A program made the translations under genes and the position numbers. Positions 30,061-40,384 of a stretch of 64,000 bases of DNA are shown here, one piece after another. Position 1 is the stretch's first letter. The number at the start of each line of letters is the position of its first letter. The notes below the pieces were generated by a model. The model was not told where the DNA came from. It saw only the letters and a program-made list of their open reading frames with translations, and made no database searches. The DNA comes from Trileptium ribeirensis (lineage: Eukaryota > Nematoda > Enoplea > Enoplida > Thoracostomopsidae), in the NCBI GenBank assembly GCA_030248225.1, contig JASANE010000801.1, positions 1-64,000 of the forward strand, read 5' to 3'.

Positions 30061-32550
30061 CAATCGACTTAACCCTGTGAGAACATTGACCATCAGAGGG
30101 ATAGCTACCGCTATGAAGATGACTATACCATTGTACTCAATTTTATCCATTTTAAATTTCGGAAAATCAACAAAATGTTTGTAGCGGGGGAAAATTATAC
30201 TCGCGGGAACTTTTCCGCGAGTTAACAAAAATAAGAAAATATTTCATCAGGATGATTTTTTACTGCAACATCGGATGCAGCGATTTAAATAGCGCCCAGC
30301 TGGCTAACTACCGACGAAACACAAAACAGCACAATAAATTTATTTTATTTTATTTAAATATTTTTATACAAAAACGTTCAGTTAAAAATCACGCATTGAA
30401 ACGGAACACGAAACAACCACCCCCGACTTAGGCTTAGTGTATGTATACAATATATACTATAGGCTTCATTGTATCTGCCTGTCGACATACTCTAAGCCTA
30501 GGCCAAGGTCCTTATATATATATATGATATATATACACTAAACCTAGGCGGGGTTTACCGCTACTGAAACCCCCACTCTAAGCTGGTCTTTTGTCTAACA
30601 ATATAACGTATCTACAATCCTTAAAGCTTACTTGGCCAGAAAGCACTGCTTTTTCGGTTTTGCCGAATTGGTAACAGAGAGCATTGTCGCAATCTATCTT
30701 TTATTATCTCTAGGTGACGCTTGCCTACAATGAATCATAGCATGCGGCTAAATTTATGTTAGAGTCCAAGAATTACAAAATCAATATCTTTTTGCTAAAT
30801 TAACGTCTAGTTTTAGCTAAATCCAACTATAAAGGCGTTCACTATCATAATCAGAGATTCCTTGATAAGGCGTAAATTTGTACATAGCGCAAAACAGCAC
30901 GATCACGTTTGTATTGGAGATTGTAGTATAGACGCCCAACGTCAATTTCATTTCTAATGGTTTTGATTGTGATACCGCAACTCGCACATTATCACTTTTT
31001 CTTATACTATATATATATACAATACACACATAAACCGTGAACATAGCTGTGCAATTCAGCGTGTCATTGAGTGAACGGAGACAACCGTGCGAAATGGAAA
31101 AATGTTCGCCTAAGCAAATTCCGTTCGTACATCACAGACCTTGTTCACCAAAATTCAGTGACCGTTACGTTTCTTGTCACACGCACTTTGTATTCTCTTA
31201 TGCGCTTATGTACTATATTTCCTTTAAACTGAAAGCAATATGGATTTACCATTTTCTTCTTAATTCCTGAGCAAGTAAGTAATTCCCTCTGGCTCCGCAA
31301 TTAACTTCTACTGCATCTTTAAAATTGGCCAATTTTGCGAAGGGGCGGATTTTAGGAAAGACCCCGTGACAATTCGGGAATTACACAGAATATATATTTT
31401 ATAGTTGTAGTTTTCATACAAACGAATCTCAAAATTCCTAGAAAGAGAAAACCACTGCATCAAACTCCATACAAAATTGTTTTGATATTTGTACATTACA
31501 AATATGTGAGCCGTTAACCAAACTAATCAATAACGCATAAAATAGCCTAATGTAAACTCGTCGTAGATATGCATATAACAAGTCAAAGCAGACAGTGCTC
31601 AATTTTTTAATTTTAAACAAAACTTTAATACTGTTTTAGTATAAACATTTGTACGCGGACAAAGTCTACACTTGTGTACTTATTTTTTGCTACAAGCGTC
31701 GTTTCTGCGATGTTTCCGTTGCTATTTAAACTCGTATATGGGGTTTAGCCCGGCACCCGGGAACAGAGGGGCAGCTGTCCCCTCCCCCCAGAAATCACAC
31801 AGAGGCCACGTCCGTCGTTCTGCCCTATACCCCCAGAAATGAAGCAGATTTGAAAATTTTAGTTAGAATTTCCATCTGTTTAGTAAAAATTAACGCGCGT
31901 CTTCGGCACGCGCGATTAGTACGGCGAGTAAATATAGTATGAGAAAGGTGTATGCACACGTGTCACATCTCATCTTGAACACCAGACGTGTTTAAATTGG
32001 CTTGGTCACCCTCAGATATTTCATCTTTGCTTGCTCCCCTCAGGCTCAAAATCGTTCCAAGGTAAATGGGCTTATCTCCCCGAAGGGTAAAATCGACCGC
32101 AGGCGCTATTTACCCACGGGGCTCTATACCTTCAACACTGCGGCGCGCTAAAATATCTGTGAAAATTGACAAAAATGGGGAAAATGGCGAAAACCAGGAG
32201 CTGGGAGAAATTTTTGGTTACCACCTGTCCCGCTTTGCCCACTGCAGACCTACGTCTGCAGGCCGACAGTCCTCGGGAACTATGAGATATATAACTATCT
32301 ACTGCAGCTTACACAACCACCGCATTTTAAGAAATTGCATCGAAATTAAATGATTGATCACCGATGATGTTTGAAGTGCGTATTAAATTTCGGCTAGGTA
32401 AAAAATTTTACTAGAGCTGAACGAATAAAGTTCTTTATGTACACCAATCGACCCAGCATCCATCCTGTGGTACTTGGCATATAACCCCGAGTCAGATTTT
32501 GTAGATTTAGTCAAGCGATTCTATAAATGCCGCTTTGCTTAATATCTTTA
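30061..32550. other. Non-coding, one degraded MITE interior
   Basis: At about 30480-30632 there is another degraded interior of the CTTTAGGGGCCG family (CTAAGCCTAGGCCAAGGTCC then CTAAACCTAGGCGG). The rest shows no supported features; frames here are short. Confidence 0.4.
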
Positions 32551-32554
32551 AGGG

Positions 32555-32830
32555 GGGGTACGACAACCAGGAAGGGGTACCGACGCTTCCTGCTGAGGGA
32601 GGTCCGACGCCTCAGGTAAATAATCCCTCTCCCCTATAAGCATACATGTTCAATGAGGCTAACGGGATTACCCACAGGCTCGGAACCTTCGACAGGTCAT
32701 ACAACCCACCTGACGGCACCGCAGACGCCGAAAGCGTACACACCAAAGCCGCCGCAACCCCCTCCGCCAAGTTCCCGGCTCCCCCACTGGGACCCCGGAC
32801 CTTGAGCATGTATGTTCTATGAGCATGTGT
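32555..32830. other. GC-rich island of unknown origin
   Basis: A GC-rich block in an AT-rich region, with CCGACGCTTCC, GGCACCGCAGACGCCG and CCGCCGCAACCCCCTCCGCC. Words GCATACATGTTC and GCATGTATGTTC flank it (32640 and 32807). A 65-codon frame on the - strand has no homology I recognise. Composition unlike its neighbours suggests an inserted element or an exon-like relic. Confidence 0.4.
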
Positions 32831-32839
32831 GCTTAATGC

Positions 32840-33530
32840 TAGCGTTCAATCTTAAAAATTGGCCGTATTACGTTATGTTCTAGAGTACGCGCATTGTTCG
32901 ATACTGCGCCAACAGCCTAATTATAAAGTGTTGTCTTTATCAGAGCTGTCGACCTTACCCGCACAGTAGTATCGACTTAATACAAATGAATTCGCTTCAA
33001 TATTTCTAGTTATATTTTAAAAACTTTATATCAGTTGAGCTGCAGAACTTAAACAAATATCTTTGGAATCGGTAAGTAACAAGGTGTACCTTTTTTTGGA
33101 TAGCTACCAATAAAATTCATCGTATTTCATCGTATTAAATACTAACAACAAAACAAACTGAAATACATACATAAATGTAGAACAAATATGTTATTTGGCT
33201 GAAGCTCAAGTTCGTAAAATACCCACATATCGATTTCACATATAGTTTGTAGCGCAAAACTCAGAGGTCTTTTTTAATGTTTAAACATAACGTTAAATTA
33301 ATTATTAATCATTTTTCTAAATGCGAAACGAAAAAAGTGTCTAATTTACACTGTCTCTACCCAGTATTACCCTATGTTTGACATTACACCTTTAATCTTA
33401 TTGGCCGTTGGCCATCTAATGCTGGCACACCTAGGCACTTGGGAAAATAGCTGATACCCCAAACTGCATTGGAAAACACCGTGGGATCTCCGGGGAAGGG
33501 GCTAAGCCGAAGAACTACCACATCATCGGA
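32840..33530. other. Non-coding, nothing recognised
   Basis: AT-rich; no supported feature. Confidence 0.35.
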
Positions 33531-33534
33531 TAAT

Positions 33535-34251
33535 GCATAATCAGGGTGGCCACGAAACCCGATTGAAAAAATTTTTTGCTCCGATTTGCCAAAATTTTTA
33601 GTACGGGGGTTTTCCCAGTATGGGGAATTCATTTGACACTTTTAGCGAAAAAAATTTTTTGGTCAAAAAATTTTTTTTCAAAAAATTTTGAAAAAAAGGT
33701 TTTTCAAGGGTTCTTGGCAAGAAAATTCAAGGGTTATTGTTGAAAATCGAAGACATATTAACCGATCAAGTCTTTAAAAATGAACAACTTTAATCCTACA
33801 ATTGCTACATGTACTACGAGCCAATTGCTACGAGCTAATTGCTACATATACTAAATGATAACCTGCAATGTTTCAAACTTACAATTTTACACCTGTTAAT
33901 CTGTAAGATTATATATATGATTATATATATACAAATTAACAGGGAAAACTGCAAATCTGAAACATATAGAAGGTATCAAACGTATATGTGTAACAAGAGA
34001 TCCTCTCAAGCAAGATCAAACGACGAACAGTTGCGTGAAGGTGTTGCTCGGAAGGTAAAAGCCGTGTTCCCTGTAATAAAATTAGCATTGAATCGGTTTT
34101 TGATATGTTATAATGCGCTGAGCATCTTAAATATTTAAGGGTTTTCTAGGGTTTTCAAGGGTATTTTAGGAAATTCAAGGGTTTTCAAGGGTGAAAACAG
34201 CAATTCAAGGGTTTTTAAGGGTTTTCAAGGGTTGTGGCCACCCAGCATAAT
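33535..34251. mobile_element. hAT-like MITE with CAGGGTGGCCAC ends
   Basis: Element about 33542-34244 (703 bp). The left end is CAGGGTGGCCACGAAACCC and the right end is GGGTTGTGGCCACCC(A), the inverted form. GCATAAT occurs directly on both sides (33535-33541 and 34245-34251), a 7-bp match consistent with an 8-bp duplication carrying one change. Both subterminal regions are packed with TTCAAGGGTTTTCAAGGG-type words (33700-33735 and 34137-34232). The interior has a 99-codon frame at 33839-34138 without recognisable homology. A hAT-type non-autonomous element is the best fit. Confidence 0.8.
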
Positions 34252-34254
34252 AGA

Positions 34255-34965
34255 TGACTATAACCGAGCGCCATACTCCTCAACAAAATTTGCCTTATGA
34301 ACTCTTGATATAACCAATCGAACAAAATTATATTTATGGAAACGTCTAGGTTTAGGTCTTCATTTAAGCATCAAGTCATATCACGTTTCCCCCTGCCTTC
34401 ACCAAGGAACTATTTTCACAAAATTCAACTACATACATAAAACCACTATAAACTTTAGCTAGATATATGCCATACATTTTTAATTGGTTACGAGCTGCAA
34501 TGTTATTAAGATATTCGGACATTCCACCGCCGTAGTATTAACGTACCTATATTCTTACCCATCAGTAACTGTAGCGTTTCAGTTTTGTTTGTTGACTCAC
34601 ACAAACATGTTGAGCCAACGTTAGGAAGAAAGGTTGCGCTGAAGGCCAATAATATAGCTGGCTTTTCCAACCAGGCACAGACGATCCTCTGGTATATCGA
34701 ATTCCGCCTCTTTCATGCACACAAAATAATAAATTTTATCCCCTTCCTTGTCCATTCATGCCGCCAGGTATTTTAATATGTGACTAAAATTGGCTATTTT
34801 ATCTGCTGGGCTTAGCGAATTTTTCTCTATGTGGCTAATAAATCCCTGCATTTACCTTGTAGGGCTGAAAATTACTTGAATTTTTCGTTTCTCGACATCC
34901 ACAATAATTGCAATCAGTAGTAGATATACTAAACCTATGAGATGTATTCTATGATTCTGACAGTT
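34255..34965. other. Non-coding, nothing recognised
   Basis: No supported feature. Confidence 0.35.
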
Positions 34966-34968
34966 TAC

Positions 34969-35184
34969 AGTATAGTCGACGGTAGAAATAAAATAGAAAA
35001 TGATCGATGTAAATTTCGTTCAATTTCGATTACGCGAAATTTTTATCGGCTCGATTGAACCAAATCTCGATCGCTTTAGATTTTAACGTAATATACATTT
35101 CAAATTTGTAAAATTTCTATTAAACGAAATTATATCGATTACGATTTCCATCATTTTCGATTGCACTTATTTTTCACCGAGACT
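34969..35184. mobile_element. TTTCGATTGCAC-type MITE
   Basis: Starts CAGTATAGTCGACGGTAGAA and ends TTTCGATTGCACTTATTTTT then CACCGAGACTG, whose reverse complement (CAGTCTCGGTGAAAAATAAG) pairs imperfectly with the start. The interior is rich in GATCGAT and TTTCGAT words. The repeat at 2473-2592 shares the same end. No target duplication could be seen. Confidence 0.55.
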
Positions 35185-35386
35185 GCATTATATTTATGCT
35201 CCTTATGGAGTGGCGAAAGCCCATGTACTTTCAGCTTCCCCAGTTCCCAATTGGGACTATAATTTGGCAGTTTGGAAAGGTCAGTATAGCTAAGCGAGAT
35301 ATCTAGGGAGCGTGCCCTATTTTGTACGCAGTAGAAGATGCAATCAGTATACAAGGCATTAGCGGTAGAATTCTTAATACTATGGT

Positions 35387-36199
35387 TCATTTATCAATCA
35401 AATAATCATTAATATTACCAACTTCACCTCCAGTCTTCCCTACAACCGTTATCCATTCCGGCCTGACGAACTTTAAGCGTGGCCCGAAATCGTTCAGCGC
35501 TGCGTCGAAATTTTCGTCCCACGGACCGTCTGTGATCACATGCGTGACATCGGATGACATATAGTCAACTAGACGGCCGCCATAAGCAATAATTATCCTT
35601 TTAAGAGCACGACGCTCACTTTGGGATAAATGCGAACCAGCAAACAGGAAAAACGTGAATCCTTCAAAAGTGTCCGGCAATATCGGAAGGCCTTCTGGTG
35701 TTAGCTGCAAAGGCTTCTTTGGCGATTTTGAAGAATGTTTGGACTTTGTCGGGCTATCTTTTTCAATCTCACCCGGCGTCTGTTGTTTTACTATTTCCTT
35801 CGTGTGTATAGGAGTGGAGTTTATATTATTCTGTTTCATACGTTTATCTAAAGGATCGGCAAACGATTCTTGACTGTCATTGTTCAGATTCTCGCGATTA
35901 TTAGTGTTTTCTGCTTCAACACTTGTTTCGGTCGGAGATACCTTCAAGTGATCATGCTTACCGCTACTACAAACTGTAGCCTCCTGCGGTTGGGAAACTT
36001 TATCTTTTTTCGCTAGTAACTTACGTTTATGGCTGTCTAACTGTTTCTCAATTTCGTCGTCCGTATTTCCACCATCTTCAGACGAATAGTCGGACTCTGA
36101 TCCATTGCTATCTGTTGACGCATTATAAATAGGGTCGCCACAGCTATTTTCGCCACTGCCATTTGGAAAACTTCGTTTTACAACAGAAGGATGCTTATT
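35387..36199 (-). CDS. XRCC1: XRCC1 C-terminal exon with BRCT domain (partial gene)
   Basis: Terminal exon of 813 nt (270 codons plus stop), starting after the acceptor CATTTCAG at 36200. The first ~85 residues form an acidic, serine-rich linker (NASTDSNGSESDYSSEDGG, then TDDEIEKQLDSHKRKLL) like the CK2-phosphorylated linker of XRCC1 that binds FHA-domain partners. Residues ~172-270 form a BRCT domain: ILPDTFEGFTFFLFAGSHLS, RRALKRIIIAYGGRLVDYMS, DVTHVITDGPWDENFDAAL and RLKFVRPEWITVV. PxLPDxFxGxxFFLxG and the DYMSxxVxxVIT and FVRPxWI blocks match the second BRCT of XRCC1, which binds DNA ligase III. The frame is intact. The upstream exons, with the N-terminal and first BRCT domains, were not found between 36200 and the window end. 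Confidence 0.88.
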   Translation of the reverse strand, partial: NKHPSVVKRSFPNGSGENSCGDPIYNASTDSNGSESDYSSEDGGNTDDEIEKQLDSHKRKLLAKKDKVSQPQEATVCSSGKHDHLKVSPTETSVEAENTNNRENLNNDSQESFADPLDKRMKQNNINSTPIHTKEIVKQQTPGEIEKDSPTKSKHSSKSPKKPLQLTPEGLPILPDTFEGFTFFLFAGSHLSQSERRALKRIIIAYGGRLVDYMSSDVTHVITDGPWDENFDAALNDFGPRLKFVRPEWITVVGKTGGEVGNINDYLIDK

Positions 36200-36534
36200 C
36201 TGAAATGAAACATTAATATTTACTTTTACAAGTGTCGGTATTTTGGGTGAACCAAAAGATGTCTTTCACTATACAGCATTAGGTAAACTGCTTCAAATTT
36301 ATAGTGCTTGTAACCCATGGAACGCAGACTAGACAATTTCCGTCTGTCTCCAATCCGCAGCCTTTACTAGACATACGGTTGTTACATGTAATTTCGTTGA
36401 AAACATGAAACTATTGATATAGGTGGCTCTAAAAAACAAACGAAGGCATACTTGATAGAATTTGCTATTACTTATAATAGCCTTGAAATCTCGTACTCGC
36501 TCGCTCGAAATTCGACAGTCGGTTCTGGTGCATA
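36200..36534. other. XRCC1 intron upstream of the last exon
   Basis: Short stretch between the XRCC1 acceptor and the first recognisable LINE-1 sequence. Nothing else recognised. Confidence 0.5.
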
Positions 36535-39110
36535 TTGACCGATCAGACCGGAGGGGAGGCGGGGTAGCTATATACATCAAAAATATCTTAAATGCTACTG
36601 TTGTCCCTCTCCCTTACAAGGACTGCGAAGCGGTTGCATGCTCAACGCCAGTTGCTAGAGGTAGAGCGTTATTCGTATGCATATACCGCCCACCGAATGT
36701 ATCTTCAGCAACAGACAACTCTATAAACAGGCTTCTCGCTTCTGACATATTTTTGAACTACAGTAGCGTTTGTATCGCAGGCGACTTCAATTACCCAGAC
36801 GTTGATTGGATTAATTTGTATGGCCAACCAGTTGTGATCCTTTTATGAAAGCTGTATTTGATAGTGGACTGTGTCAACACGTATTGTGTTCAACAAGAGG
36901 TAACAATTGTTTGGACTTAGTATTTACTAACGAAAAAGACGATATGCTGTCACTGAACACCGAGCCTCCATTAACTACCACCTCCGACCACGACTCAGTA
37001 TTATTTAATTTACGCTACGAATCGTCATATACTCCCACACCAACGAAAAGTTCCCTAGCCGTACATAAAGCTAATGAACAACACTGGAAAAAAGCACGAA
37101 ACCTGTTCAGCAGTAGTGGTATTTTATTACAAGACATGCAGTCTGTGATATTATGTGGACAATTTTTAAGACTACGCTGCTGTCTGTACTTGAACAAACT
37201 ATGCCTCGAGTAAACTCTAGTAAAAATCGCCGCAAACCTCTATGGGCCACGCATGAAACTTGGCGAGCTATACGCACGCGAGCGAACGCATGGAGAAAGT
37301 TCAAACGTCGTAATACTGAGGCTTCCTGGCAGACCTACAACATCAAAAGGGAAAAATGTGACAAACTGTGTGAATCAGCAATACGGCGGTTTGAACTTAA
37401 GTTAGCGTCAAACGCCAAAACTGATACAAAATCTATTTATGCTTACATAAATAGGCGTAGAAAGTCTCCAAAGTGTACTTCAGCTTTGAAGAGAGATGAC
37501 GGAACTATTTGTGATGATCCACAGGAACGTTCTGAAATGTTCAACAAATTTTTTGCCTCTGTGTTCATAGCTGAAAATGCAGCAACCGACTATCAACACA
37601 ACAATCTTCTCGGCACGCCAATGCCTGAAATCCACTTTGATCCTCATAAAATCGCAACGTTTCTGTACGCGACGAACAGCAAAAAAGTAACGGACCCGAC
37701 GGAATACCTAATGCTGCTCTGTACAATATGGCATACGTGCTAGCTGAAGTATTGACTATTATCTTCCAAAAATCGTACGCGACAAGAGCACTCCCGCAGA
37801 CTGGTTAATCGCTGACGTTGTTCCTATACATAAGTCCGGCTCGTTTGACTCAGACTTCAGACCAATCAGTTTGACTGTAAACTGCTGTAACATTATGGAA
37901 CACGTCATTTGTGAGCAGGTTATGGGCCATCTGACCTACGTACCATAATTTATTGAATGCATCTCAATTCGGCTTTGTAAGTGGTAAATCTTGCTGTCTA
38001 CAACTTTTACTTTTCATTGATAAAGTAACTAGAGCACTAAATAGCTGTGATACCTTTGACTGTATATATTTGGATTTTCGAAAGGCGTTCGACTCAGTAA
38101 GCCACCGAAGGCTTCTACAAAAGCTTGAAGCATTTAATCTACATCCTGCAACTGTATTCTGGTTCACCGCCTTCCTTTCAAATAGACTACAACGTGTTGT
38201 TTTCAGAGGTTGCAAGTCGCCCTTCGTCAAAGTGACCAGTGGCGTACCGCAGAGTTCAGTGGCAGCCCCCCTGCTTTTTTGTTGTATTTAAACGATATCG
38301 ATGACTGCATCAGTGGCAACGTAGAAATTCTTAAATTTGCAGATGACTTAAAAGTTTTTTCTGCCATCCCCCGTAACGTTCGCCAACAGGAACCTATGCA
38401 GACTACGCTTGACAAATTATGGAATTGGTCCCAACACAACGCTATACATTTTAATGCTGAAAAGTCGTATGTAATGTACTTCGGCCAAAACAGTCCGTCC
38501 ATTCCGTACGAGCTGGATGGTGTACAGTTACGTTGTCAATCTAGCATAAAGGACCTAGGTGTGATCGTATCAAATGATCTCAAGTGGGAACAGCAGTGTA
38601 TCGCAGCCGTAAACGCCGCTAACAGGAATTATGGAATTCTTCGTCGCAACTTTCGGCATTTTACAAAAACTTCTTTATTGCAACTACATCAGTCTTTCGT
38701 GCGCCCGTTCCTTGAATACGCAACCCAAGTATGGAGTCCCTACTACAACAAAGATATTAAGCTCATCGAGAGCTTACAGCGTCGTATGACCAAGTTGCTC
38801 CCTAGTATTCGTGACAAGCCATATGAGGAACGACTAAAGTATTTAAAGCTACAATCTCTAGAAACCCGCCGACTTCGTGCCGATATTATTTTGTTGTATC
38901 AGATTATGACAGGCAAACTTGATTTTCCGTTCCAATCTCTGTTTGTTGACAACTCCAATGGTCCTACACGTGGACACCGATACAAACTAAAACCGCCAGA
39001 TATACCTAAAACCGACAAACGACGATACTTTTTAGCCATAGGGTGGTCACAGTATGGAACAATCTCCCCTCTCATGTTGTCGAAGCTGAAACTCTGACTA
39101 AATTCAAACG
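36535..39110 (+). pseudogene. LINE-1: CR1-like endonuclease-RT, frameshifted
   Basis: ORF2 of a CR1/L2-like LINE in several frames. Endonuclease part: DRRGGGVAIYIKN, RPPNVSSATD, IAGDFNYPDVDWINL (GDFN), NNCLDLVFTN and TTTSDHDSV (SDH). The linker has RRKPLWATHETWRAIRTRA and FKRRNTEASWQTY, close to LINE-4. RT part: YLDFRKAFDSVSHRRLLQKL, SGVPQSSVAAPLLF (GVPQG altered to GVPQS), LKFADDLKVF. C-terminal HRYKLKP segment ends near 39097. Frameshifts occur near 36835, 37150, 37745 and 38270. The N-terminal third of the endonuclease, including the first catalytic Asn and the TETW Glu, is missing (5' truncation). It lies antisense to XRCC1. Confidence 0.9.
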
Positions 39111-39260
39111 CTTGCTCCACGCTTCGGGCTCATTGCCAGTTGTGTAAACCTTGCTGCCGTGTGTTCTTTCCCTTTCAGGCCCTACCAAATGGGTCTGCTG
39201 CCTCATGTTCGTATATCAAACAACGTGTCATTCCGAGGGAATCATGAGGCGTCCGGTGAG
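39111..39260 (+). mobile_element. LINE-1 3' untranslated tail
   Basis: About 150 bp after the last coding frame, with CTTTCAGGCCCTACC and TCATGAGGCGTCCGG. The tail end is approximate. It does not share the tail motif of LINE-2 and LINE-3. Confidence 0.4.
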
Positions 39261-40199
39261 TAAATAAGCACCAGATTCACAATCGCTAGATGTAGTATGT
39301 GCACCACAATAATAGCTTTACACTAACTATTTATTGAAAAATATGCAATTTTTGTTTAAATTGCTAAAAATAGGCTAACACACTTAACTAATTAGGTAAT
39401 TACTAATTAACTAAAGCAAATTTTGACAAAATCTATATGTCTTGCACCTGTCCGATATTTGGCGTGACAAATAAAAAAAGTTTTATGAAGTCGGCCCAGT
39501 AGTTATTGAGGAGTTCAACGGACGGTCGGACAGACGGTGCCGAATTTTCCCCCTATGACGAAAACAAACGCTTCGCTTCGCTTATAATATACTTATATAT
39601 GTATCTATATAATACATAATGCATAAGTTAAGCCTTATAAAAATTGTATATTCTAAGCGCTATGACAGAACGGTATATGGAAATATGGTGCGATAAATCC
39701 CACCACAAGAGGCAGAAAACGAACCACAAATACAATTCCGCGTGAAACCATATGTATACCAAAGCCCCTATTTCAGCGAATTCGTAACTACCCTGATAAT
39801 TAGACTTCGTTAATCTTATTTGAAAAACAGAAAGCAAATAAAGCAGAAACTGGTTATCGGATATAACGAATTTCTGCTAGGTATTTAATACAGAAAGCTA
39901 TATATACATCAACTGCCAGAAGATATGATTCAGCAGGGGCGCGTCGCAAGCTTTTCAAATTTGAAGAGAAGCCGAGCGTCCACAGTCAATTTGTTATAAC
40001 GCCATCGATCATTTTTTCACGTTTGACAGTAGAAAGTGCTCCCTTTTGCGAAGCCAGGATTCGGATTTGTGATTCAGGAAAACATAGAAATCTGGCGATG
40101 TCGTATCTTTAGCTTAAACATACCCAAAAGTGGAATGCATAACTACGAGACTGTAGATTTGCTATAGAATAACTATTTTTGGAATTTTGGAAAAAGGAA
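39261..40199. other. Spacer with a dispersed repeat
   Basis: 39265-39340 shares AATAGCTTTACACTAA and flanking words with the NTPCR intron (13810-13860). The stretch GTCGGCCCAGTAGTTATTGA then GGAGTTCAACGGACGGTCGG (about 39495-39535) looks like the 3' end of a dispersed RTE/SINE-type repeat. No gene. Confidence 0.4.
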
Positions 40200-40384
40200 G
40201 TGAAGGCCTCAGGTAGGCTTCATGCGACACTTCACTCCTTATTTATTAATCAAATCAAAATAACAGTAACAATGAACATATTGCAAAAAAGCAAGTGATA
40301 TATATTGAGCACAGAAACAATCGTGAGACCCGCCTACTTCCGAGATATAGGGGTAGGGACCTATAGCTCATCCAAACTGAATAA
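40200..40384 (-). mobile_element. LINE-2 3' untranslated tail with conserved motif
   Basis: On the - strand, CGCATGAAGCCTACCTGAGG (40226-40207) lies inside an inverted repeat GGAGTGAAG/CTTCACTTCC that can form a hairpin. LINE-3 has CGCATGAAGCCTAACTGAGG in its tail, 19 of 20 identical. Conserved 3' tails are expected in CR1-type LINEs, where the RT recognises the RNA end. The outermost end is approximate. Confidence 0.7.

Noticed and set aside
37015..38502. Antisense frames opposite LINE-1 (for example 37964-38230, 38227-38502)
   Set aside because: They mirror the RT coding sequence of LINE-1 and have no independent support.
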